From assembly GCA_965366835.1 (NCBI GenBank), contig CBDUGF010000139.1:1-8434 (forward strand): a stretch of DNA of 8,434 nt, written 5' to 3'. Below the pieces are notes generated by a model. It was not told the DNA's origin. It saw only the letters and a program-made list of their open reading frames with translations, and did not search any database. Origin of the DNA: JAKGBX01 sp965366835 (lineage in GTDB: Bacteria; Pseudomonadota; Alphaproteobacteria; Rhodobacterales; Rhodobacteraceae). The position numbers were made by a program, and so were the translations under genes. Each line of letters begins with the position of its first letter. The first letter of the stretch is position 1. Of the stretch, positions 1 through 8,266 are shown piece after piece.

Positions 1-317
1 GCGCCTTCCCTGGCGGCGCGCACCACATGCGGATCGCCATGCACGGTGAGGAAATCGAGATCGAACTGGGCCAGGCCGCGCACCGCCGCTTCCACCGTGG
101 CGCCGATATCGAACAGTTTCATGTCGAGAAAGATGCGCTTGCCATGCTCGTCCTTCAGCTCGCGCGCCAGGGCGAGGCCGCCGCCGGTGAGCATGCCGAG
201 GCCGATCTTGTAGAAGCTGACCGCATCGCCGAGCTTTTGCGCCAGCTCCAGCCCGTCGAGCGCGCTGGGCAGATCGAGGGCGACGATCAGGCGGTCATCG
301 GCGGGGTGGCTGGGCAT
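1..317 (-). CDS. pyrF: Orotidine-5'-phosphate decarboxylase, N-terminal part (cut by window edge)
   Basis: This enzyme decarboxylates orotidine monophosphate to UMP, the last step of de novo pyrimidine synthesis, in the cytoplasm. Only the first 105 codons lie in the window, and the reading frame runs open off the left edge; the family is usually about 230 residues. Visible motifs are the first strand LIVALDLPS (10-18, Asp15 binding substrate), FYKIGLGML (35-43, Lys37), the active-site segment FLDMKLFDIGAT (63-74, with Asp65, Lys67, Asp70 and Thr74 in the family's D-x-K-x-x-D-x-x-x-T pattern), and FLTVHG (89-94). The ATG at 315-317 has a GGAGAA Shine-Dalgarno at 323-328, 5 nt upstream, which fixes the start. 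It lies 89 nt downstream of the methyltransferase gene on the same strand, with a hairpin repeat between them, so it may have its own promoter; I could not identify one. Confidence 0.95.
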   Translation of the reverse strand, partial: MPSHPADDRLIVALDLPSALDGLELAQKLGDAVSFYKIGLGMLTGGGLALARELKDEHGKRIFLDMKLFDIGATVEAAVRGLAQFDLDFLTVHGDPHVVRAAREG

Positions 318-386
318 GGGCGTTCTCCGCTGGCAGGGGTCGCGCGGGTTTTGGCAGGGGGGTGGGGAAATGGCAAGGCAGGGAAA

Positions 387-406
387 GGTGCGTGAGATCA
401 CGCACC
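387..406. repeat. Short palindromic intergenic hairpin, copy 1
   Basis: Perfect inverted repeat: GGTGCGTGA (387-395) and TCACGCACC (398-406) around GA. It directly abuts the stop codon of the membrane methyltransferase (407-409). On the minus strand the stem is followed by TTTCCC, so it could act as a weak terminator for that gene ahead of pyrF. The sequence CACCCTACGGGG that starts in its right arm recurs beside copy 2 at about 1223-1234, so the two belong to one repeat type. I recall similar GTAGGGTGCGTG dyads as common intergenic elements in Rhodobacteraceae; that is memory, not a search. Confidence 0.7.
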
Positions 407-1156
407 CTACGGGGCGGTGTCGGGATCGGGGGCGAGAGAGGCGTCGGGCGTTGTCTGCACCCGGGTGCCGTAGATCCATTCCATGTCGGGCTTCTCGGTA
501 CAGTAGAAATGCACCCAGATATAGGCGTGCTGGAACAGGGCCACGATCAGCGCGTTCCATGATCCGAACAGGAAGGCAATGGCCCAGAGGCCGAGGAAGG
601 CGACGCCATACATGCCATTCCTGGTGAACTCGAAGATACCCTCGGTGACCAGCGGCATTTCGGCGTAGTCATCACGGAAATGATCGCCGCCCATGGCGCG
701 CGGCAGGGTGAAATAGACGATGGTGGAATGCAGCGCCCAGGAGGCGAGGGCAAGGAGGGCGAGGCCGATCAGCACCTCGATGGTCTCGAAGCCGGTGATC
801 AGCGCGGTATCGGCCCATGCCACGAGGATCAGCGCGAGCGGGCGGGCAAGCAGCAGCGGCAGGAAGATCATTGCCCAGACGCGCATGTCGCGCTCGCCGA
901 AACGCTCGGTCAGCCAGTTGCGATGCAGCTGGAGGCGGAACACCAGGGCGACGATGATCTGATGCGCGAGGGCGAGGAAGATGCTGAGCTTGGCCCAGAA
1001 CACGGCGGAGAGGCCGAACAGGCTGGCGCCGGGGCTGTCGCGCAGCAGCGAGAAGGCGCCGAGCGTCATCAGGAGAGCGATGGCGAGATGCTGGGGCTGG
1101 CCTTCGAGAAGGTCGGGCAGGCGCGCGCGGGCGCGGATATCGGCGAGTCTGGACAT
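407..1156 (-). CDS. Multi-pass membrane methyltransferase, PEMT/ICMT superfamily
   Basis: Predicted 249-aa integral membrane protein, probably an S-adenosylmethionine-dependent methyltransferase of the phospholipid/isoprenylcysteine methyltransferase superfamily. Hydrophobic segments lie at about 24-38, 44-75, 91-115, 126-150 and 183-216. The C-terminal half has the family-like order PLVTEGIFEFTRNGMYG (168-184) followed by a His/Glu-rich end, HFYCTEKPDMEWIYG (216-230), which resembles the usual RHPMY...E-E-x-D-L...YG cofactor-binding pattern. Here the usual R-H-P reads R-N-G. The substrate cannot be told from sequence; a phospholipid or a small thiol/lipid acceptor are possible. I chose the ATG at 1154-1156. 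The frame stays open to a GTG at 1225, but that extension would run through the hairpin repeat at 1204-1230. No strong Shine-Dalgarno precedes either start. The stop codon abuts hairpin copy 1. Confidence 0.75.
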   Translation of the reverse strand: MSRLADIRARARLPDLLEGQPQHLAIALLMTLGAFSLLRDSPGASLFGLSAVFWAKLSIFLALAHQIIVALVFRLQLHRNWLTERFGERDMRVWAMIFLPLLLARPLALILVAWADTALITGFETIEVLIGLALLALASWALHSTIVYFTLPRAMGGDHFRDDYAEMPLVTEGIFEFTRNGMYGVAFLGLWAIAFLFGSWNALIVALFQHAYIWVHFYCTEKPDMEWIYGTRVQTTPDASLAPDPDTAP

Positions 1157-1203
1157 GGGCGCAGTATGGGGCGACGGCGCGGGCCGGTCCAGTCTGTTGC
1201 GGG

Positions 1204-1230
1204 GTAGGGCGGGGTGAAACCCCACCCTAC
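1204..1230. repeat. Short palindromic intergenic hairpin, copy 2
   Basis: Inverted repeat with 12-base arms, GTAGGGCGGGGT (1204-1215) and ACCCCACCCTAC (1219-1230), around GAA. The single non-complementary pair becomes a G-U wobble in minus-strand RNA and a C-A mismatch in plus-strand RNA. The stem therefore fits transcripts of the minus-strand genes better. It lies 10 nt beyond the stop of the small hypothetical gene and before the methyltransferase start. It shares CACCCTACGGGG with copy 1 at the other side of the methyltransferase. Confidence 0.7.
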
Positions 1231-1240
1231 GGGGGGTGCG

Positions 1241-1507
1241 TCAGGCGGCGACGGGGAAGGGCAACTCGGATTGCGGCACCAACGGGCGCAGCTGCATCCG
1301 CATGCCGGGGCGGCGCGAGCGATGTGCGGCCAGGGCCTTGCGGCTGAGGCCTTGCGCAATCAGCGCGAATTCGGCGTGCAGGGGGGCACTGAGATAGGCC
1401 GGGTAATGCGTGGCGCGGCCATTGTCGTGAACTGTCACCAGCGCCTCGAAACCGGCGCGTTCGGGATTGTAACGGATATCGGCAATCTGAAGCTTTTCCG
1501 TCTGCAT
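1241..1507 (-). CDS. Small conserved-looking hypothetical protein (88 aa)
   Basis: I do not recognise a named family. The 88-aa product begins MQTEKLQIADIRYNPERAGF and is a soluble, mixed alpha/beta-looking protein with no signal peptide, membrane segment or cysteine. The first half (IADIRYNPERAGFEALVTVHD) looks like paired beta-strands. The second half is basic (SRKALAAHRSRRPGMRMQLR, about 55-74). The start at 1505-1507 is preceded by GGAGAAGA (1511-1518), with GGAG 7 nt upstream. A second in-frame ATG nine codons earlier (1532-1534) has its own GGAGGG (1540-1545) 5 nt upstream and would give a 97-aa form; I prefer the shorter because MPSSRWRRP reads unlike folded protein. It is divergent from clpB and followed by hairpin copy 2 and the methyltransferase. 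Codon use fits a real gene. Confidence 0.7.
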   Translation of the reverse strand: MQTEKLQIADIRYNPERAGFEALVTVHDNGRATHYPAYLSAPLHAEFALIAQGLSRKALAAHRSRRPGMRMQLRPLVPQSELPFPVAA

Positions 1508-1545
1508 GGGTCTTCTCCATCTGCTCGAAGGCATGTTTGCCCTCC

Positions 1546-1554
1546 TGTGGATAA
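1546..1554 (-). promoter_or_regulatory. Perfect consensus DnaA box
   Basis: The minus strand reads TTATCCACA, the exact nine-base strong DnaA-box consensus. It directly adjoins the GGAGGG ribosome-binding-like site (1540-1545) upstream of the small hypothetical gene, in the spacer divergent from clpB. A given nine-mer is expected about 0.06 times by chance in a window this size counting both strands. I saw no other exact copy nearby, so this is not an origin; at most it is a regulatory or titration site. Confidence 0.45.
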
Positions 1555-1630
1555 CTTGGGAATCGCCGGGTTTGTTCCAAAGGGCGGTCACGGAAATGTG
1601 TAACCGAGTGCGGAAATCCGCACGGGTCGT

Positions 1631-1660
1631 CTTGAAGGCGGGGAAAATGCTGCCCATCTA
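1631..1660 (+). promoter_or_regulatory. Heat-shock (RpoH/sigma-32) promoter of clpB
   Basis: CTTGAA (1631-1636) and CCCATCTA (1653-1660) match the sigma-32 -35 (CTTGAA) and -10 (CCCCATnTA) elements. The spacer is 15-16 nt, depending on whether G1652 is counted in the -10. The match lies about 80 nt upstream of the clpB ATG, which implies transcription starting near 1666-1668 and a leader of roughly 72 nt. ClpB is a classic member of the RpoH regulon, so position and sequence agree. Confidence 0.8.
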
Positions 1661-1709
1661 GCTCTCAGAGGTTCCCGCCCGCTGCATGCCTTTGAGAAGG
1701 GTGCACCAC

Positions 1710-1738
1710 ATGGGAAGGCTTGTAAAAGGAGAGAGCAC

Positions 1739-1742
<4 letters not shown>
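1710..1742 (+). CDS. Possible 10-codon leader ORF overlapping the clpB start
   Basis: ATG at 1710 opens a short frame, MGRLVKGEST, whose TGA (1740-1742) overlaps the clpB ATG (1739-1741) as ATGA, the arrangement typical of translational coupling. GAGAAGGG (1694-1701) lies 8 nt upstream as a possible ribosome site. That site falls in a predicted hairpin at 1684-1704 (CCTT pairing with AAGG around a TGAG loop, extended by GCAT/GTGC with one bulged G). An earlier in-frame ATG at 1686 would give 18 codons but lacks a well-placed Shine-Dalgarno. It is too short to judge coding potential and may be chance. Confidence 0.3.
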
Positions 1743-4357
<2,615 letters not shown>

Positions 4358-4380
4358 ACCCATCGCGACGGCAAAAAGAA

Positions 4381-4413
4381 AAATGCCCGCCAATGGTAAA
4401 TTGGCGGGCATTT
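4381..4413. terminator. Bidirectional intrinsic terminator between clpB and the RTX gene
   Basis: Perfect 14-bp stem, AAATGCCCGCCAAT (4381-4394) and ATTGGCGGGCATTT (4400-4413), around GGTAA. On the plus strand it is followed by CCATTTC. On the minus strand it is followed by TTCTTTTTGCC (4370-4380), a good U-tract. It starts 23 nt after the clpB stop and 24 nt after the RTX gene stop, so it serves both convergent transcripts. Confidence 0.92.
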
Positions 4414-4437
4414 CCATTTCTGCGCAGACGACGGAAA

Positions 4438-5934
4438 TCAGAATATGAAATCGCTGTCGTCGATATCGGCAATATCGGTGTTTTGCAGGTAAAGCACGTC
4501 GCGGACGCTGGTGCGAATTTCAACCGAGGTTCCGGTTTGAAGAATGGTGAAATCCGCGGTGCTGGAATACCCGAAGGACGAGAAATCGAACAGGTCGATC
4601 CCATCTTCGAAATCGGTGATGGTATCGGCGCGCATCCGGTCGTCGAACACGAAAACATCGGCTCCGCTGCCGCCGGAGATCAGATCATCGCCATAGCCGC
4701 CATCGATCAGATCGGCGCCGCTGCCGCCCCATATCTGATCCTTGCCGGCGCCGCCTTCGATCGTATCGTTGCCGTTGCCGCCGGAGATACTGTCGTTGCC
4801 GTGTTCGCCGATGAGATAGTCGTTGCCGCTTTCGCCCCAGATCCGGTCATTGTCGGATCCGCCGTTGATGTAATCGTTGCCGCCGCCTCCGAGCAGCTTG
4901 TCATTGCTGGACCCACCAAAAATGGTGTCGTGGCCGCCGCCGCCATAGATGTCATCGTTGCCCGAACCGCCGTCGAGGTAATCCTTGCCGCTGCCACCAT
5001 AGATCGTGTCGCGCCCGGTTCCGCCAAAGATGGTGTCCTTGTCGCTCAAGCCATAGACGCGGTCTGATCCGGCCCCGGCATCGATCCAGTCGCGATCATC
5101 GGTTCCGTAGATCACGTCGGCGCCGTCTGTGCCGGAGGGCGGCGGCGGCGGGGCGGCGAGGACGAAATCGTCATTGGAAAGATCCGCCAGATCGGTGTTG
5201 GCGAGCGCGATCGTGATGCCATTTCCAAATGAAACCAGAACATCAACTCCAACCTGGGTCAGGGTCATCTCGGAGATATCCCAGGCACCGGTGGCTGAAA
5301 CGTCGATCTCGTCGACAGTATCCTCGAAATCCGTGATCAGGACATGGCCGGAATTGGCGGTGATCCGAAACAGGTCGGCACCGGCGCCGCCGGTGAGGGT
5401 ATCACTGCCCGGGCCGCCGCTGAGCGTGTCGGCGCCGCTGCCGCCGTCGAGGCTGTCATCGCCGCTGCCGCCGTCGAGCTGGTCGAGGCCATCGCCGCCG
5501 AGCAGCACGTCGTTGTCGTCGCCGCCGAACAGGCTGTCATTGCCGAGACCGCCAAGCAGCGTATCGTTGTCGTTGCCGCCATAGAGCGCGTCGTCATCGG
5601 CGCCGCCGTCGAGGTGATCGTCGTTGTTGCCGCCAACGAGGGTGTCATTGCCCGCGTCGCCATTGAGCACGTCGTTGGCGCTGCCGCCATCGAGCCAGTC
5701 ATTGCCGCTGCCGCCATGCAGGGTGTCGTTGCCGCTGTCGCCGAAAAGCGAATCGTCGCCGATACCGCCGCTGAGCAGATCGCTGCCGGATCCGCCATAG
5801 AGCGTATCGGCGCCTTCGCCGCCCAGAACATTATCGGAGCCACCGCCGCCGTAATAGAGATCATCGCCCGCCAGAAGATCAATTGTGTCGGCGCTTTCCG
5901 TTCCGGTCAGTGTATCATTGCCAGTCGTTGCCAT
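4438..5934 (-). CDS. RTX calcium-binding protein with two tandem modules
   Basis: Predicted 498-aa exported protein of the hemolysin-type calcium-binding (RTX) family. In this family GGxGxDxUx nonapeptides fold into calcium-filled beta-rolls after type I secretion. I count 20 nonapeptides in unbroken register at residues 5-184, a first C-terminal cap at 185-259, a proline linker (AAPPPPPSG, 260-268), 17 nonapeptides at 271-423, and a second cap at 424-498. The caps align with each other (GADLF...ITDFEDTVDEID versus GADVF...ITDFEDGIDLFD). The protein ends in DSDFIF, the acidic-plus-hydrophobic tail expected of a type I secretion signal; there is no N-terminal signal peptide. No enzyme or adhesin domain is visible, so it may be a surface or matrix calcium-binding protein. 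The ATG (5932-5934) follows GGGGGAA at 5941-5947. No ABC exporter or HlyD-type adaptor gene lies in the window. Confidence 0.9.
   Translation of the reverse strand: MATTGNDTLTGTESADTIDLLAGDDLYYGGGGSDNVLGGEGADTLYGGSGSDLLSGGIGDDSLFGDSGNDTLHGGSGNDWLDGGSANDVLNGDAGNDTLVGGNNDDHLDGGADDDALYGGNDNDTLLGGLGNDSLFGGDDNDVLLGGDGLDQLDGGSGDDSLDGGSGADTLSGGPGSDTLTGGAGADLFRITANSGHVLITDFEDTVDEIDVSATGAWDISEMTLTQVGVDVLVSFGNGITIALANTDLADLSNDDFVLAAPPPPPSGTDGADVIYGTDDRDWIDAGAGSDRVYGLSDKDTIFGGTGRDTIYGGSGKDYLDGGSGNDDIYGGGGHDTIFGGSSNDKLLGGGGNDYINGGSDNDRIWGESGNDYLIGEHGNDSISGGNGNDTIEGGAGKDQIWGGSGADLIDGGYGDDLISGGSGADVFVFDDRMRADTITDFEDGIDLFDFSSFGYSSTADFTILQTGTSVEIRTSVRDVLYLQNTDIADIDDSDFIF
4666..5124 (-). repeat. RTX nonapeptide array 2 (17 repeats of 27 bp)
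   Basis: This encodes residues 271-423 as 17 uninterrupted nine-residue units. Position 5 is often isoleucine (GRDTIYGGS, GHDTIFGGS) and position 2 is sometimes Lys, Arg or His. This composition differs from array 1, so the two arrays do not look like a recent copy of one another. Confidence 0.85.
5383..5922 (-). repeat. RTX nonapeptide array 1 (20 repeats of 27 bp)
   Basis: This encodes residues 5-184 as 20 uninterrupted nine-residue units starting almost at the N-terminus, such as GNDTLHGGS and GADTLYGGS. Leucine dominates position 5 and Asn, Asp, Ser or Ala position 2, with almost no basic residue. The protein has essentially no N-terminal domain ahead of the array. Confidence 0.85.
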
Positions 5935-5964
5935 TGTTCATTCCCCCAAGGCTTTCCAAATCCG

Positions 5965-5980
5965 AAACAAATGTTTGTTT
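5965..5980. promoter_or_regulatory. Inverted repeat upstream of the RTX gene
   Basis: Perfect dyad AAACAAA-TG-TTTGTTT, centred 38-39 nt before the RTX ATG on the minus strand. Position and symmetry suit a protein-binding site overlapping the leader or promoter. I could not assign convincing -35/-10 boxes or a regulator. Confidence 0.3.
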
Positions 5981-6103
5981 GTTGTCTGACTAATTTCACA
6001 GTCCGGCGGAAACAGACCATTTTCAGCGTTTCGGCATTTGTCAGAATAGCACGGCCTTGGCGAATTGTGATGGAAAAATGGCTAAAACATGTCGGCAATC
6101 TGG

Positions 6104-6133
6104 CCAATCGAACCACCGAAGCGGCTCGATTGG
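6104..6133. promoter_or_regulatory. Spaced inverted repeat in the RTX/DUF302 spacer
   Basis: CCAATCGA (6104-6111) and TCGATTGG (6126-6133) form a perfect 8-bp dyad with a 14-nt spacer. It lies 170-200 nt upstream of the RTX start and beyond the DUF302 stop. It could be an operator for the RTX gene; a transcript hairpin is less likely given the long loop and short stem. The rest of the 5935-6195 spacer is AT-richer than the genes and holds no gene I can support. Confidence 0.3.
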
Positions 6134-6195
6134 TTTGATTGTGGAAACAAAATCTTCGGAACTAAACGATTGTGCCGAATTGGCTCGGCAGGAAT

Positions 6196-6639
6196 TCAGT
6201 TTTTCCCAATAGCGGTTTTGACGATTCCATCGAGCAGGGCCTCAACCTCTTTCATCGGGCCTTCGGGAAAGCTGCGATAGCCGATGGTGACTTTGTCGTC
6301 ATCCGGCATCTGGAGCACGAAGATGTCATAGGGACAATAGATCACGTTTTTCGGGTCGGCTTCCATCACCCGACGCGAGATCGCGGCCGAGCAGAAGGAA
6401 TAGATGTCGGCCTTCTCGAAAATCTTCACGTCCGAGCCGACATCGGCGCGGGTGCGCTCGAGCATGTCGCCGGTATGGGACACGGAATCGACGACCAGCC
6501 CGGCATCGACGATGGCGTTTTCAAGCCCGAACACGACATCCTCGAAGCTGTCGTCGGTGCTGTAGGAAATCATCTCATCCGCGATGGCGGCGGCGGCGGC
6601 GAAGAGCATTGTGGCGGCGGCCAGGGCAAGGCGTTTCAT
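6196..6639 (-). CDS. Secreted/periplasmic DUF302-family protein
   Basis: This 147-aa protein resembles the DUF302 family (small alpha/beta domain of unresolved biochemical role). Residues 1-20 form a signal peptide: MKR, an alanine-rich hydrophobic stretch, then AIA just before DE, a good signal peptidase I site. The mature domain shows the DUF302-like order: SFEDVVFGLENAIVDAGLVV helix and strand (31-50), KIFEKADIYSFCSA (72-85), and the C-P-Y-D-IFVL segment (102-109) followed by VTIGYRSFP (117-125). The mature protein has two cysteines, Cys83 and Cys102, which could pair in the periplasm. The start at 6637-6639 has a strong GGAGGA site 5 nt upstream (6645-6650). It is divergent from the FMN-enzyme gene; the 127-nt spacer contains a dyad. 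The family assignment is by pattern recognition only. Confidence 0.75.
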   Translation of the reverse strand: MKRLALAAATMLFAAAAAIADEMISYSTDDSFEDVVFGLENAIVDAGLVVDSVSHTGDMLERTRADVGSDVKIFEKADIYSFCSAAISRRVMEADPKNVIYCPYDIFVLQMPDDDKVTIGYRSFPEGPMKEVEALLDGIVKTAIGKN

Positions 6640-6700
6640 GTCGGTCCTCCCGAGAAATGGCTTCTGGTTGCGTGGTCACTGGCGGCTTGCTCCGCCGGAC

Positions 6701-6733
6701 CATCCGCCGCAGAGTAACCGATGCGGGCGGATG
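6701..6733. promoter_or_regulatory. Inverted repeat between the DUF302 and FMN-enzyme genes
   Basis: CATCCGCC (6701-6708) and GGCGGATG (6726-6733) form a perfect 8-bp dyad that extends by a GC/GC pair with one bulged G. It lies 34 nt before the FMN-enzyme ATG. It could be an operator for the divergent pair or a leader hairpin. A second small dyad, GGCGG/CCGCC, lies just before it at 6681-6695. Confidence 0.3.
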
Positions 6734-6766
6734 ACCCAATGATGCATATCAAAAAGGGAATATACC

Positions 6767-8266
6767 ATGAGTTTTGCGGTCATGGCGTTCAACGTGTTGG
6801 TGGTGATCTTCGTGCTGGTTATCGCGGTTGCCATGCTTGCGCTGCTGGCACTGTTCGTGATCGACCGGTCGCAGCGCGCCGATGCGATCCGGCGCAACTA
6901 TCCGGTGATCGGGCGATTCAGGCGGCTGTTTTCCAATCTTGGCGAGTTCTTCCGGCAGTATTTCTTTGCCATGGACCGCGAGGAGATGCCGTTCAACCGG
7001 GCCCAGCGGGATTGGGTGGAACGCGCGGCGGAGGGCGTGAGCAATACCGTCGCCTTCGGATCGACCCGCAGCCTGGGTGTGCCTGGTACGCCGATCTTCA
7101 TGAACGCGGCATTTCCGCCGCTCAGCGATCAATATGCCGAGACCAAGCCGATGGTGATCGGGCCGGGCGCGGCGCTGCCCTATGTGGCGCGGTCGATCTT
7201 CAACATCTCGGGGATGAGCTATGGCGCGCTGAGCCGCCCGGCGGTGCGCGCGCTGAGCCGCGGCGCGGCGCGCGCCGGTATCTGGATGAACACCGGCGAG
7301 GGCGGCCTGAGCCCGTTTCACCTGGAAGGCGGCTGCGACGTGGTATTCCAGATCGGCACCGCGAAATACGGCGTGCGCGATGCGCATGGCAATCTCGATG
7401 ACGACAGGCTGAGACAAGTGGCGGAAAACCCGCATGTGAAGATGTTCGAGCTCAAGCTGGCCCAGGGCGCCAAGCCCGGCAAGGGCGGCATCCTGCCCGC
7501 CGAGAAGGTCAGCCCCGAGATCGCCGCGATTCGCGGCATCGAGGCGGGCAAACCGTCGATCTCGCCCAACCGCCACGCCGAGATCGACGATTGGGGCGAT
7601 CTGCTCGACATGATCGAGCATATCCGCGCGGTCACCGGCCGGCCGGTGGGGTTCAAGACCGTGCTCGGGTCGAGCGACCCGTGGGAGGAGTTCTTCGAGG
7701 AGGTGAATGCGCGCGGCGCCGCGAGCGCGCCGGATTTCATCACCATCGACGGCGGCGAGGGCGGCACCGGGGCGGCGCCGATGCCGCTGATGGACCTGGT
7801 TGGGATGCCGATCCGCGAGGCGCTGCCGCGGATCGTGGACCTGCGCGACCGGCACGGGCTGCATGAGCGCATCCGGATCATCGCTTCGGCCAAGCTGATC
7901 AACCCCGGCGATGTGGCCTGGGCGATCTGCGCCGGGGCCGATTTCGTCACTTCGGCGCGCGGCTTCATGTTTTCGCTGGGCTGCATCCAGGCGATGAAAT
8001 GCAATCGCAACACCTGCCCGACGGGGATAACCACCCATGATCCGAGATTGCAGCGCGGCCTGGTGGTGGAGGAAAAGGACGAGCGCGTGGCGCATTATGC
8101 CCGCTCGATCATCAAGGAGGTCGAGATGATTGCCCATTCCGTGGGGGTGGCAGAGCCACGGCTGATGCGGCGCCGGCATGTACGTATCGTGCAGGGCGAC
8201 GGGCGCTCGGTGCCGATGAACAAACTCTTTCCGAGCCAGGATGGCAAGGCGGGGGTGAGTATCTGA
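6767..8266 (+). CDS. Membrane-anchored FMN-binding glutamate synthase family protein (GltB domain 2-like)
   Basis: The 499-aa protein matches the FMN-binding synthase domain of glutamate synthase large subunits. In GltB this domain makes glutamate from 2-oxoglutarate and ammonia using electrons from FMNH2 and an iron-sulfur cluster. Visible are one N-terminal transmembrane helix (about 5-32), FNISGMSYGALS (145-156), NTGEGGLSPFH (175-185), KLAQGAKPGKGG (230-241), TIDGGEGGTGAAP (326-338), and GC-x5-C-x4-CPTGI with Cys406, Cys412 and Cys417 in the C-x5-C-x4-C spacing of the 3Fe-4S cluster. The class II glutaminase domain and the C-terminal GXGXG domain of full GltB are absent, and no GltD-like electron donor gene is in the window, so the true substrate is uncertain. 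The ATG follows AAGGGA (6754-6759). The next 168 nt hold no gene. Confidence 0.92.
   Translation: MSFAVMAFNVLVVIFVLVIAVAMLALLALFVIDRSQRADAIRRNYPVIGRFRRLFSNLGEFFRQYFFAMDREEMPFNRAQRDWVERAAEGVSNTVAFGSTRSLGVPGTPIFMNAAFPPLSDQYAETKPMVIGPGAALPYVARSIFNISGMSYGALSRPAVRALSRGAARAGIWMNTGEGGLSPFHLEGGCDVVFQIGTAKYGVRDAHGNLDDDRLRQVAENPHVKMFELKLAQGAKPGKGGILPAEKVSPEIAAIRGIEAGKPSISPNRHAEIDDWGDLLDMIEHIRAVTGRPVGFKTVLGSSDPWEEFFEEVNARGAASAPDFITIDGGEGGTGAAPMPLMDLVGMPIREALPRIVDLRDRHGLHERIRIIASAKLINPGDVAWAICAGADFVTSARGFMFSLGCIQAMKCNRNTCPTGITTHDPRLQRGLVVEEKDERVAHYARSIIKEVEMIAHSVGVAEPRLMRRRHVRIVQGDGRSVPMNKLFPSQDGKAGVSI

Noticed and set aside
1157..1225. N-terminal extension of the methyltransferase to a GTG at 1225
   Set aside because: It would translate through the hairpin repeat, has no Shine-Dalgarno, and its predicted residues (Pro/Arg-rich) do not look like part of the protein.
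4441..5922. The 27-bp periodic DNA as a possible CRISPR array or minisatellite
   Set aside because: The period is a protein-level nonapeptide repeat with degenerate DNA sequence and no conserved repeat/spacer alternation.
5344..6138. Plus-strand 264-codon open frame opposite the RTX N-terminus and its spacer
   Set aside because: The same repeat shadow as above, running on into the non-coding spacer.
6749..8179. 476-codon minus-strand frame opposite the FMN-enzyme gene
   Set aside because: Shadow of a gene with clear FMN and iron-sulfur motifs; the antisense product is His/Arg-rich with no domain.
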